Shown here: positions 52,856-62,185 of the stretch, piece by piece
Layout: the number at the start of each line of letters is the position of its first letter
Numbering within the stretch: the first letter of the stretch is position 1
Assembly (NCBI GenBank): GCA_945897805.1
Contig: CAMDFX010000010.1
Span: 1-64,000 of the forward strand
Origin: Chryseobacterium gleum
Lineage (GTDB): Bacteria; Bacteroidota; Bacteroidia; Flavobacteriales_D; Crocinitomicaceae
DNA: 64,000 nucleotides
Direction: 5' to 3'
Translations under genes and position numbers: made by a program
Notes under the pieces: generated by a model
Seen by the model: only the letters and a program-made list of their open reading frames with translations
Told to the model about the DNA's origin: nothing
The model's database searches: none

Positions 52856-54524
52856 GCAAAAAGCCACGATTGCAGGGGCGGTTTTGCTTCTGTTTATAAT
52901 TTTGATAGTGTATCTTTTTTCTGGCACTGATTACAAAGAAGAAAATGCACAAAAACCCGCGTTTGTTTCAGATGATTGGAGCAATGAATTTTTATTGGAA
53001 GATAAAGATCCAATGGGGATTTATTTGTTCAAAACGATGTTTGACAATTATGGCGATTCTGCAATTGTCATGGATGATTCCTTGAATTACTATTCGAAAG
53101 ATACCAACTGTACTTTTATTTTTGTTGGAGAAAAGTTCAGCGTTTATCCAGCAGAGTTTGATACCATTCTCAGTGAAGTTAAAAAAGGCTCAAATTTACT
53201 TTTGTCTTTTCATGACTTAATTGATACAATCAATCAACATTTCTTTTACGATAGTTACCATGAATGGTATTTTGATGATGAAGTTAAAGTGCACACATTG
53301 AAAAACGATTTTACGCTTCATTCCATTTTTCAAGCTGATACAATTGCACGCGTTTGGAAACTATTTCGTGAATCCAATATCAAAGACACGAATTTTATCA
53401 CCGTGAGTTCATTCATGGAAACGCCGAACTTTATAAAATTGAAGTTTGGAAAAGGACATATTTTCTTGCATAGCAATCCTGAAATGTTCTACAATTACCA
53501 AATGTTGAGCAAAGATGGGTTTAATTATGCGCAAAGTGTGATTCATCAGTTTCCACCAAAACAGCAAATTATATGGCTTGAACTTGGAAGGTTGAGTGCT
53601 GATATTGGAGATTTTGAAACAGAAGAAACCGAAGGCGATCAAGGCAGGAAAGACAATAGTTTGTTGCAATTCTTATTTAAGAAAATGGAACTTTTGATAG
53701 CATTGCTACTAACCATTTTAGGCGTAATTTTGTATCTGGTTTTTAGGTCGAAAAGATATTGGCCGATTGTCAAATTCATTCCTGAAACAAAAAATAGATC
53801 GTTGGATTTCGCCAACACAATGACAGCCATTTATTTGCAGCAAGAATCTCCATACAGCATATTGATCGTTATGCGAAGAAATTTCCGTGCAAATATCAAT
53901 CGACAGTTTTTTATTGATCTTTCAAAAAAAGATAAAAAGAAGGAAATTCAAGCTTTGACAGATAAAAGTGGTCTGAAGTTTCTGGATGTTGAAAATTTAG
54001 TCAACATGCTTGAAAATCAAAAAATGCACGCTGTTACCTATGAATATGTGCAAGAAGTAGCAAAAATGCAACGCGCTTTTTATATCAAAACAGGCATCAT
54101 CAAGCATAAAATCACTCAAAAAGCAGAGAAAAAGAAAATTGTTTTCAAACGTCAAATAATTCTTTCAACGATTTTCATTTTCCTTGGAATCAATGCCATT
54201 TTAAGAGGTTTCTATTTGTTGGCATCTTCTAATGGAAGCGGAATATTATTTTGGCCAATTGGCTTTTTAATTCTTACTTTAGGCATTCTTTTATTCAGTA
54301 GAAACTTATTGATTATCGAGCACGGAAAAATGATTTTTTACCCCTATTTTTTGGGGAGTAAATCGTTCGAGCTAAACGATTTATTGTCAGTTCAAGTAGC
54401 AAATGGAAACACGACTTTTGAATTTACAGGAAACAGAAAATTGACCATAAATCACCTGGAAATTAGCAGGTATAGCAAAAAAGATTTCGAGCAATTTATT
54501 GCACCATTTTTAAAAATGAATTAG
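52848..54524 (+). CDS. DUF4350 protein
   Basis: 558 residues: one N-terminal helix (IAGAVLLLFIILIVYLFSG), a DUF4350 domain (DPMGIYLFKTMFDNYGDSAIVM, IFVGEKF, LLLSFHDLI, GHIFLHSNPEMFYNYQML), then helices at about 280-300 and two near 430-490. Overlaps the DUF4129 gene by 8 bases. Role unknown; always near MoxR/DUF58. Confidence 0.88.
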   Translation: MNKQKATIAGAVLLLFIILIVYLFSGTDYKEENAQKPAFVSDDWSNEFLLEDKDPMGIYLFKTMFDNYGDSAIVMDDSLNYYSKDTNCTFIFVGEKFSVYPAEFDTILSEVKKGSNLLLSFHDLIDTINQHFFYDSYHEWYFDDEVKVHTLKNDFTLHSIFQADTIARVWKLFRESNIKDTNFITVSSFMETPNFIKLKFGKGHIFLHSNPEMFYNYQMLSKDGFNYAQSVIHQFPPKQQIIWLELGRLSADIGDFETEETEGDQGRKDNSLLQFLFKKMELLIALLLTILGVILYLVFRSKRYWPIVKFIPETKNRSLDFANTMTAIYLQQESPYSILIVMRRNFRANINRQFFIDLSKKDKKKEIQALTDKSGLKFLDVENLVNMLENQKMHAVTYEYVQEVAKMQRAFYIKTGIIKHKITQKAEKKKIVFKRQIILSTIFIFLGINAILRGFYLLASSNGSGILFWPIGFLILTLGILLFSRNLLIIEHGKMIFYPYFLGSKSFELNDLLSVQVANGNTTFEFTGNRKLTINHLEISRYSKKDFEQFIAPFLKMN

Positions 54525-54548
54525 TTTAATAACGCAAAATAGAAAAGC

Positions 54549-55652
54549 ATGATAAACGATGAAAATCAAGAAATAAATCCAAGCCATGAAGCTTTCATGC
54601 CCAAGGATAATAATGAATCAAATGTTTCTCCCGAAATGGCTGATTTAGCAATTGAAAATTCCGAGGAAATTAAAGCAGTTTACGGCTTTGAGCGGTCTAA
54701 CGAAGACTTGATTTGGGTGGCTCAAAAAGTAAATCAAGTGCGACAAGAAATGTCCAAATTTGTGATTGGACAAGGTGAAATGGTCGAATTGCTGATGACT
54801 GGAATTTTTTCAAATGGCCATGTTTTGTTGGAAGGTGTGCCAGGAGTTGCAAAAACTTTGTCTTCTAAAGTTTTGTCTAAAGCGTTGGATATTCAGTTTT
54901 CGAGAATTCAGTTTACACCAGATTTGATGCCCTCTGACGTGCTGGGAACTTCAGTTTTCAATATGAAAGATTCAAGTTTCAACTTCCGTCGCGGACCTAT
55001 TTTTAGCAACATTGTGTTGATTGATGAAATCAACCGTGCGCCTGCAAAAACGCAAGCTGCTTTGTTTGAAGTCATGGAGGAAAGGCAAATTACTTATGAC
55101 GGAAATCGTTACGAGATGGAATTTCCATTTTTGGTGATTGCAACCATGAATCCAATTGAGCAAGAGGGAACTTACAATCTTCCTGAAGCGCAATTAGACC
55201 GTTTTCTGTTTAAAATTAAAATCAATTATCCAGATTTAGAGCAAGAAACAGAAATCTTGAAACGATACAAAAACAATATCAAAACGCCAGATTTGTCAGA
55301 AGTGGATGCTATTTTTTCCGTTGATGACATCCATAGAATTCATTCGTTGATTGAAAAAATAATCATTGAAGATAATTTATTGCAATATATTGCGAATTTG
55401 ACATTTAAAACAAGAAATCACGGAAAAATTTATTTAGGAGGTTCTCCAAGGGCTTCCTTGTCAATGTTGAAAGCTTCCAAAGCGGTTGCAGCCATTCGCG
55501 GACGAGATTTCGTTACTCCTGAAGATATTCAGTTTGTAGCACCACATGTTTTGAATCATCGTTTAATTCTAACTCCTGAAGCTGAAATGGAAGGCGTTAG
55601 ACCAGAAGAAATAATAGCTGAAATTATTCAAATGATTGAAGTTCCCAGATAA
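54549..55652 (+). CDS. MoxR-family AAA+ ATPase
   Basis: 367 residues. Walker A EGVPGVAKT, Walker B FSNIVLIDEINRAPAKTQAALFEVMEERQIT, sensor segment LVIATMNPIEQEGTYNLPEAQLDRFL. The lid domain follows. MoxR proteins act as chaperones that mature partner proteins, here probably the DUF58 protein encoded immediately after with no gap. Confidence 0.95.
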   Translation: MINDENQEINPSHEAFMPKDNNESNVSPEMADLAIENSEEIKAVYGFERSNEDLIWVAQKVNQVRQEMSKFVIGQGEMVELLMTGIFSNGHVLLEGVPGVAKTLSSKVLSKALDIQFSRIQFTPDLMPSDVLGTSVFNMKDSSFNFRRGPIFSNIVLIDEINRAPAKTQAALFEVMEERQITYDGNRYEMEFPFLVIATMNPIEQEGTYNLPEAQLDRFLFKIKINYPDLEQETEILKRYKNNIKTPDLSEVDAIFSVDDIHRIHSLIEKIIIEDNLLQYIANLTFKTRNHGKIYLGGSPRASLSMLKASKAVAAIRGRDFVTPEDIQFVAPHVLNHRLILTPEAEMEGVRPEEIIAEIIQMIEVPR

Positions 55653-56984
55653 ATGAGTTTCCTTAGATACATATTTCTAACACGGTTCTTTTTTGTGTTG
55701 CTGGCAATTGTTATTGGCATGTATTGCTGCGCGACCGTTTTTCCATGGATGTTTTTTGTGTCAAATGTCGCCTTGTTGGCATTGTTTTGCGCGCTTTTGA
55801 TTGACGTTATTATCACTTTTTTGAACGAAAATCCAGTGGAAGTAAGTCGCAAAGTGGATAATTTACTGAATTTAGGTGATTCTAATACTGTTACAATTTC
55901 TGTGATAAATAGGAGCAATCAGCCAATTAAGTTTGCTTTAATTGAAGGTTTTCCTGTCCAATTGCAAATCCGACAAAAAGAATATACGGCTTTCTTGATG
56001 CCAAACAATACCAAAAGTTTCACTTATGAATTTACACCAAAACAACGCGGTGAATTTACTTTTGGCGATGCATTGATTTATTTGTCGTCCAGTTTATTTT
56101 TAATCAAAAGAAAAATTGACTATCCATTGGTGCAAAAAGTACAAGTTTTTCCTTCCATTTTGCAGATGAAACAATATGAATTGAAGGTTTTTCATCAACA
56201 AACACAAGCGCGCGGAATCAAGAAAGTTCGAAGAATTGGAAATAACCATGAATTTGAACAAATCAAGAATTATGTTCAAGGTGATGATTTGAGAACGGTC
56301 AATTGGAAAGCGACAAGTAAGCGCAATGAATTGATGGTCAATCAATATCAAGAAGAAAGATCTCAACATATTTATGCTTTGATTGACAAAAGTAGAAATA
56401 TGCAAATGGAATTTGAAAATATGACCATGCTAGATTATGCGATTAATTCATCCTTGGTTTTTTCAAATATTGCCCTTCGAAAAGGCGACCGAGCTGGTTT
56501 GATTACTTTCTCCAACAAAATGGGAACGCAACTGGTGGCAGATCGTTCCAATGGACATTTAAGAAGGATTTTAAATCTATTGTACAATCAAAAAACACAG
56601 TTCAAGGAATCAAGCTACGAATTATTGTATGAATCAATTCGTCAGACTGTTAAGTCTCGTTCTCTTTTAATGCTTTACACCAATTTTGAAAGTGAATTTG
56701 CCATGAAAAGAGCGCTTCCAATATTGAAAAAAATCAATCAACGGCACGTTTTGGTAGTCGTATTTTTCCAAAACAATGAATTAGAAGATGTTGCTTTTCA
56801 GCGTATTGATACAGTGCAAGAGATTTATCAATCAGCAGTGGCAGAAAAATTGATTACGACCAAAATGGTTATTGCCAAAGAATTGCGGCAAAACGGAATT
56901 CAAACGATTTTAACGCGACCAGAAGATTTGTCGATCAATACAATCAATAAATACTTGGAATTGAAAGCAAGGGGTGTAATTTAG
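55653..56984 (+). CDS. DUF58 protein
   Basis: 443 residues, two N-terminal helices (FFFVLLAIVIGMYCCATVF; FVSNVALLALFCALLIDVIITFL), a beta domain, then the DUF58 signature RRIGNNHEFEQIKNYVQGDDLRTVNWKATSKRNELMVNQYQEERSQ and a VWA-like part (IYALIDKSRNM...). Last gene of the operon; starts at the base after the MoxR stop. Confidence 0.93.
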   Translation: MSFLRYIFLTRFFFVLLAIVIGMYCCATVFPWMFFVSNVALLALFCALLIDVIITFLNENPVEVSRKVDNLLNLGDSNTVTISVINRSNQPIKFALIEGFPVQLQIRQKEYTAFLMPNNTKSFTYEFTPKQRGEFTFGDALIYLSSSLFLIKRKIDYPLVQKVQVFPSILQMKQYELKVFHQQTQARGIKKVRRIGNNHEFEQIKNYVQGDDLRTVNWKATSKRNELMVNQYQEERSQHIYALIDKSRNMQMEFENMTMLDYAINSSLVFSNIALRKGDRAGLITFSNKMGTQLVADRSNGHLRRILNLLYNQKTQFKESSYELLYESIRQTVKSRSLLMLYTNFESEFAMKRALPILKKINQRHVLVVVFFQNNELEDVAFQRIDTVQEIYQSAVAEKLITTKMVIAKELRQNGIQTILTRPEDLSINTINKYLELKARGVI

Positions 56985-57036
56985 TTTTTACATTTTGAAC
57001 AAAATGCTTACATTGTGAACAAATAATTAAGTTTAC

Positions 57037-59115
57037 ATGAAGTTAATATTAGCCACATCGGTATTTTTTGTTTGCACTTTCAATGCCATTTTTAGTCAAT
57101 CTTTTACTGGGGGAAGCGATTCAATATTTGATTTACAAACAATTAATGTTCCAGTAAATGTTTCTGGTCTTCCGTCTAACATAAATTTTACCTCTTTTGG
57201 TTTAGAACAAGTTTGCATCAATTTGACGCATACATATTTGGCCGATATTGATGTTTCTTTGATTGCACCAGATGGAACGATAGTTACACTGATTACTAAC
57301 ATTGGTGGGGGTGATGATGATTTTCAAAATACTTGTGTACGCGCAGACGTAACAACCACTTTTGCCGCAGGAATTGCACCTTTTACGGGAACTTTTAAAC
57401 CGATGGGTCAAATGGGATTGGTCAATAACGGACAAAATCCTAACGGAACTTGGTTTTTGCGTATTTCCGATAATTACGGAGCTGACCAAGGATTTCTGCA
57501 AGATTTCACTATTACATTTGGAAATACACCTGCAACTTATTTCCAATTAACAGAATCAGATTTACCAATTGTTGTGATTAATACCAACGGACAAACGATT
57601 GTAGATGAGCCAAAAATCATGGCAGATATGGGAATCATTTACAATGGAGAAGGAGTTAGAAATCATATTATCGATCCAAAAAATGAATACAATGGAAAAA
57701 TAGGCATTGAAATTCGTGGAAATTACTCGGCAATCTTACCTCAAAAACCTTATTCGCTGGAATTGCAAGATGCCAATGGAAACGCGATTGATTCAACTAT
57801 TCTTGGAATGCCTGCAGAAAATGATTGGCAACTTATTGCAAATTATAATGATAAATCATTCGCCAGAAATATCTTACCTTACCATTTATTTGACACAATG
57901 GGCCATTATGCAACAAGATGCAGGTTAGTAGATGTTGTAATTAATGGCGAATACAAAGGGATTTATTTACTAACAGAAAAAATCAAAAGAGATTCAAACC
58001 GGGTAGATATTGCGAAATTGGAAATCACCGAAACAACAGGTCAAGATGTTACCGGTGGCTATATTTTAAAAATAGATTATTGGGACAATTCAAACTCGTG
58101 GTTATTAAATTATCACCCAATTGGATTTCCAACGGTTGATGTCTACATGGTTTATTATTATCCTGATCCAGCAGTAATTGTGCCTGAACAAAAAACGTAC
58201 ATCCAAGGATTTATTAATGATTTTGAGACAGCTTTGTATGGACCAAATTTTGCGGACACCGCCATTGGGTATCGTAAATACATTGGCACAACATCGTTCA
58301 TTGACTACTTTATTGTGAATGAATTAGCCAGAAATGTTGACGGATATAAAAAAAGCCGTTTTTTCTACAAGGATAAAGACAAAAACGATGGAACGCTTCG
58401 CAAGTTAAAAGCCGGGCCAGTTTGGGATTTTGATTGGGCTTTGAAAGACATGACGGCAGGCTCAGAAGACGGCTCTGGATTTATGTACGGAGAAGTGGAT
58501 CAAGATGTTGATGCGCCTGGATGGTACATTCGATTGTTGGAAGATTCAACGTTTAGAGATGAATTGCGTTGCAGATACGATGATTTGCGCAGAACCATTT
58601 TACAAGAATCGTATTTAAATCAAAAAATTGATTCCGTTGCGGCGAAAGTCAATGAAAGTCAAGCTTGGCATTTTGAAACTTGGGCCAATCTAGGAGTAGC
58701 AACTGGCACGGGAGAAGTGCAAGCGCCTGCGCAAACCTATGCAGAAGAAGTGCAAAGATTGAAAGATTGGTTGCAGCGTCGTTTGGCTTGGTTAGATATC
58801 AATATACCGGGAACATTGAACGGTTGTAGTTTTACGGGAATTGACGAAAACAATTTTCAAGCGTTGGGAGCTCAAGCCTTTCCAAATCCATTCAAAGACC
58901 AGATTTCAGTGAAATTTACCCCCGAATTTAATCAATTAATTCAGTATAAATTGATGGATCACACGGGAAGGTTGATGGAAGAGAAATCAGTTCAAATCAA
59001 TTCTCAAAATGGAAATCAACTTCAAATCAAAGGATTGGAAAACCTGGAAAATGGAGTTTATTTATTGGAAATTGAGTTTAAAGGTCAAAAATCAGTGAGC
59101 AAATTACTGAAGTAA
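57037..59115 (+). CDS. Secreted CotH-kinase-family protein with P-domain and T9SS signal
   Basis: 692 residues. Signal peptide (MKLILATSVFFVCTFNAIFSQ). Residues 35-165 are a proprotein-convertase P-domain (INLTHTYLADIDVSLIAPDG ... NPNGTWFLRISDNYGADQG). Residues 180-585 are a CotH kinase domain (GIEIRGNYSAILPQKPYSLEL, DWQLIANYNDKSFARN, GEYKGIYLLTEKIKRDSNRVDIAK, AGPVWDFDWALKD). Residues 620-692 form a type A sorting domain (AFPNPFKDQISVKF). CotH from spores phosphorylates proteins; that activity here is inferred. Exported through T9SS. Confidence 0.9.
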   Translation: MKLILATSVFFVCTFNAIFSQSFTGGSDSIFDLQTINVPVNVSGLPSNINFTSFGLEQVCINLTHTYLADIDVSLIAPDGTIVTLITNIGGGDDDFQNTCVRADVTTTFAAGIAPFTGTFKPMGQMGLVNNGQNPNGTWFLRISDNYGADQGFLQDFTITFGNTPATYFQLTESDLPIVVINTNGQTIVDEPKIMADMGIIYNGEGVRNHIIDPKNEYNGKIGIEIRGNYSAILPQKPYSLELQDANGNAIDSTILGMPAENDWQLIANYNDKSFARNILPYHLFDTMGHYATRCRLVDVVINGEYKGIYLLTEKIKRDSNRVDIAKLEITETTGQDVTGGYILKIDYWDNSNSWLLNYHPIGFPTVDVYMVYYYPDPAVIVPEQKTYIQGFINDFETALYGPNFADTAIGYRKYIGTTSFIDYFIVNELARNVDGYKKSRFFYKDKDKNDGTLRKLKAGPVWDFDWALKDMTAGSEDGSGFMYGEVDQDVDAPGWYIRLLEDSTFRDELRCRYDDLRRTILQESYLNQKIDSVAAKVNESQAWHFETWANLGVATGTGEVQAPAQTYAEEVQRLKDWLQRRLAWLDINIPGTLNGCSFTGIDENNFQALGAQAFPNPFKDQISVKFTPEFNQLIQYKLMDHTGRLMEEKSVQINSQNGNQLQIKGLENLENGVYLLEIEFKGQKSVSKLLK

Positions 59116-59167
59116 TTGGTTTTTTGCTGGATGTGACATTTCATATTAAAAAAATGTGAAGGAAAAA

Positions 59168-59197
59168 TTTGCAATTTGAATAAAAGCGCTATCTTTG
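59168..59197 (+). promoter_or_regulatory. Promoter of tRNA-Leu
   Basis: TTTG (59168-59171), 18 bases, TATCTTTG (59190-59197). Near-perfect Bacteroidota consensus, about 36 bases before the tRNA. Confidence 0.65.
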
Positions 59198-59233
59198 CCC
59201 TCGCTAACCGATTTTTTTCGGTTCCAAGTCCAT

Positions 59234-59315
59234 GCCCAGGTGGCGGAATTGGTAGACGCGCTGGATTCAAAATCCAGTACTGCAAGGTGTGCGGGTTCGA
59301 TTCCCGCCCTGGGTA
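59234..59315 (+). tRNA. tRNA-Leu (anticodon CAA)
   Basis: 82 bases. The acceptor GCCCAGG pairs with CCTGGGT (with the G1-U72 pair usual in tRNA-Leu). The anticodon stem CTGGA/TCCAG closes the loop TTCAAAA, and a class II variable arm is present (TACTGCAAGGTGT). The T-arm is GCGGGTTCGATTCCCGC. CCA is not encoded. Reads UUG. Confidence 0.95.
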
Positions 59316-59321
59316 CAAAAC

Positions 59322-59366
59322 AGAACGAGAAACAGAATGAAAATGACGTTTCTCGTTTTGTTTTTC
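59322..59366 (+). terminator. Terminator after tRNA-Leu
   Basis: AACGAGAAAC (59324-59333) pairs with GTTTCTCGTT (59348-59357) and is followed by a T-rich run. Ten perfect base pairs. Confidence 0.7.
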
Positions 59367-59504
59367 TTCATTTTCATTCTCTATCTCACTCCTTCATCAA
59401 TTTTTCTTTATACAATGATTAAGAATCTTTCAAATTAGCTTTTATTCCCTTCTCACTCATTACATTCAATTTGGTTTTACAGCTACTAGCTTAAACTTAT
59501 TTTT

Positions 59505-60953
59505 TTACCAATTTGATTTCATTTCTAGTGTATTTACACCTATATTATAAGCATAAACGGCTGCTGGAACGTAGGTTATGTTTATATCGTCTATTGTTTT
59601 ATTGTCTGATATATCAATGGTGGTTACCAATGTTGCTTTGAAATTATTTTGTTTGCAGAAATAAATTAAACTGCTCAATTCTTGTGGTTTTTCAACATAA
59701 CGATTGCTCCATTTGATTTCTACGCACCATTGCGGTTTAAACAATTTGTTGTCTAACAAAACAATATCCACTTCTCCCTCGGAGCGTCCTTGTTTCCATC
59801 GTGCATATTTTAAATCGAGATTTTCACGGTGCATCCATTGCGAAAAAATAGCAGTTTCTACCATATTTCCCGTTTCTTTATCCGTGGCTACAATGGGTGA
59901 AAATAAAGCTGTACGCAAAGAAGAATTGGTCAAATAAACCTTAAAACTGGTTACTCTTTTAAACTTTTTAGCGTTGTCATCAATCTTGTGGATTACTTTA
60001 ATTAAAAATGCTGCTTCGAGATACGCTAAATACTTTTTTATAATTTCTTTCGCAATACCACTGTCTTTTCCTAATCTTTCAAAAGAAAATTCGTTTCCTG
60101 TATTGTATGCCAAATAAGTAAAAAAACTATTTAATTCTTGCACGTCTTTGATGCCATATAAACTGGGTAAATCTCGAAGTAAAACTTTATCTACAATGTC
60201 ATTTTTGACATATCGCCCCATATCGTTTTGTATCTTTTCTGACAAAACTACTTCAGGATAACCACCAAAATTGAGATAATGAAAAAATGCAGCATTGAAT
60301 GCTTTGTTATCGTGTGTGGTGAAAAAAGGAATTTCTTTGCCGTTATAAATTATGTTTTTTGGTTGAACCAAATGGCTTAAACCTTTTAAATGAATGTATT
60401 CGTGAAAGGTGAGCGGTGGCAACATAAAATCGGTAAAACGACCTGCTCCACTCTCAGAACTTTGCAAACGCAGGGCAGCAGCAGCCGAACCAGACACGAT
60501 AAATTTGGTTTTTGGATACAAGTCCACCAATACTTTCAGGTGGCGTTCCCAATCTTTGAGGTATTGAATTTCATCAAAAAACACAAAACAGCCTTCAATT
60601 GTATCTAATTGCACTGCTTCTTTTGCCAAAAGTAAGATGTCCTCTAAACTCAAATGCATATAAATAGGGTTGTCAATACCTATGAAAAAGATTTTTCGCG
60701 GTTCAATTTTTTCATGGATTAACTCCTGTATGGTGTGGTACATCATGACGGTTTTCCCAACACGGCGTGGTCCCATAAGTACAACGGCACGCTTAATGTC
60801 GGTTTCCTTTACAAAAGGATAAAACAAATCAAAATACAGCCGTTTAGACATATCTTGATAAACCTGTTGCACGTTGCCCAAGGTCCACCAAGGATTTTCA
60901 AATTGCAAACGTTCTATTCTTTTGGATGTCGGAATAACAGTATCAAAACTCAT
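59505..60953 (-). CDS. AAA ATPase with DUF4143-type C-terminus (second copy)
   Basis: 482 residues. Walker A GPRRVGKT, Walker B FVFFDEIQYL, sensor FIVSGSAAAAL. The C-terminal part has an HTH-like segment and the nuclease-like EVDIVLLDNKLFKPQWCVEIKWSNRY. Differs in detail from the first copy (39765) and is about 100 residues longer, so not a recent duplicate. Palindromic repeats precede the ATG at 60953. Function unknown. Confidence 0.87.
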   Translation of the reverse strand: MSFDTVIPTSKRIERLQFENPWWTLGNVQQVYQDMSKRLYFDLFYPFVKETDIKRAVVLMGPRRVGKTVMMYHTIQELIHEKIEPRKIFFIGIDNPIYMHLSLEDILLLAKEAVQLDTIEGCFVFFDEIQYLKDWERHLKVLVDLYPKTKFIVSGSAAAALRLQSSESGAGRFTDFMLPPLTFHEYIHLKGLSHLVQPKNIIYNGKEIPFFTTHDNKAFNAAFFHYLNFGGYPEVVLSEKIQNDMGRYVKNDIVDKVLLRDLPSLYGIKDVQELNSFFTYLAYNTGNEFSFERLGKDSGIAKEIIKKYLAYLEAAFLIKVIHKIDDNAKKFKRVTSFKVYLTNSSLRTALFSPIVATDKETGNMVETAIFSQWMHRENLDLKYARWKQGRSEGEVDIVLLDNKLFKPQWCVEIKWSNRYVEKPQELSSLIYFCKQNNFKATLVTTIDISDNKTIDDINITYVPAAVYAYNIGVNTLEMKSNW

Positions 60954-60960
60954 AATAATG

Positions 60961-61023
60961 CTTATTTTTACACAAATGTAATAATAAGTAGTTTAAAAAT
61001 ATCTTATTTTGACAAAAATGTAA
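60961..61023 (-). promoter_or_regulatory. Paired palindromic sites before the second DUF4143 gene
   Basis: Two 21-bp units, exactly 42 bp apart (60961-60981 and 61003-61023), differ at two positions. The inner one holds TTACACAAATGTAA, a perfect 5-bp inverted repeat with a four-base loop, and the outer one TTGACAAAAATGTAA. The -7 box TACATTTG (60980-60973) overlaps the inner palindrome, so this looks like an operator. Confidence 0.55.
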
Positions 61024-61230
61024 ATTTAAGCAGAAAATAGGATAAAAAAATACTTATTATTGCGGTGTTTTGTGGTGGAGGATTTTTATTTTTAGGTTTT
61101 CCAAATGGATTAATTATTAATGACCAATCACTTTTTCTTGATTTAGCATTTACGTTGAAGTTTGAAAAGGTGAGCCACCTAAATTTAAATCGTTCTAATT
61201 TTATTATGATTTTAACTATCTTCACAATTC

Positions 61231-62175
61231 ATGAATCCTTCTAAAATCCCTCATCCCCAAATCAAATCAAACTTACACCCGCGAAGTAAACACCGCGAGC
61301 GCTATGATTTCGCCTCATTAATTTCAACTTGCGCAGCATTAAAACCTTTCGTGCAAGCCAACAAATTTGGTGAAGAGTCAATCGATTTCTCAAATCCTCT
61401 AGCGGTAAAAACTTTGAATCAAGCGTTGCTTCAGCATTTTTATGGAATTGAATATTGGGATATTCCTGCGGATTTTTTGACGCCACCGATTCCTGGAAGG
61501 GCAGATTATGTGCACTATTTGGCTCATTTAATCGACCAGAAACTTACTGCGAAGAATGGCAAAATTCGTTGTTTAGACATCGGTGTGGGCGCGAATTGCA
61601 TTTATCCAATTATTGGAGTGACGGTTTATAATTGGCAATTTGTAGGCGCGGAAATTGAGTCAAAAGCATTGGAAGCTGCACAAAAGATTGTCGATTCAAA
61701 TGAAGTTTTGAGGGGAAATATTGAATTGCGTTTGCAAGCCAATGTCAAGTCAATTTTCACCGGAATCATCGCGCCGCAAGATCGTTTTGATGTGACTATT
61801 TGTAATCCCCCATTTCATGTATCGAAAGAGGCAGCGGAAACGGGAACGAAGCGAAAAATCAAGAATTTAACGAGTCAAAAAAATAATAAAACTATTTTAA
61901 ATTTTGGAGGTCAAAGCAACGAACTTTGGTGCGATGGCGGAGAAGCGAGTTTCATTCACCAAATGATTCACGAAAGTGTTTTATTTTCCAACAATTGCGC
62001 TTGGTTTTCTACTTTGGTTTCTAAAAAAGAAAACTTGCGCGGTTTTGTAAAATCTTTGCAAAAAATCCCTGTCACGAAATATCAAATCGTCGAGATGCAA
62101 CAAGGCAACAAAACGAGTCGTTTCATTGCCTGGAGTTTTTTGTCTGATATAGAATTGAAAACATGGGGAAAATAA
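61231..62175 (+). CDS. rlmF: 23S rRNA (adenine(1618)-N(6))-methyltransferase
   Basis: 314 residues with family segments LHPRSKHRERYDFASLISTCAALKPFVQAN, NPLAVKTLNQALLQHFYGI, RADYVHYLAHLI, the SAM-binding LDIGVGANCIYPIIG and catalytic ICNPPFHVS. It methylates A1618 of 23S rRNA. Single gene; start at 61231 matches the usual N-terminus. Confidence 0.93.
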   Translation: MNPSKIPHPQIKSNLHPRSKHRERYDFASLISTCAALKPFVQANKFGEESIDFSNPLAVKTLNQALLQHFYGIEYWDIPADFLTPPIPGRADYVHYLAHLIDQKLTAKNGKIRCLDIGVGANCIYPIIGVTVYNWQFVGAEIESKALEAAQKIVDSNEVLRGNIELRLQANVKSIFTGIIAPQDRFDVTICNPPFHVSKEAAETGTKRKIKNLTSQKNNKTILNFGGQSNELWCDGGEASFIHQMIHESVLFSNNCAWFSTLVSKKENLRGFVKSLQKIPVTKYQIVEMQQGNKTSRFIAWSFLSDIELKTWGK

Positions 62176-62185
62176 ATCCCTGAAT

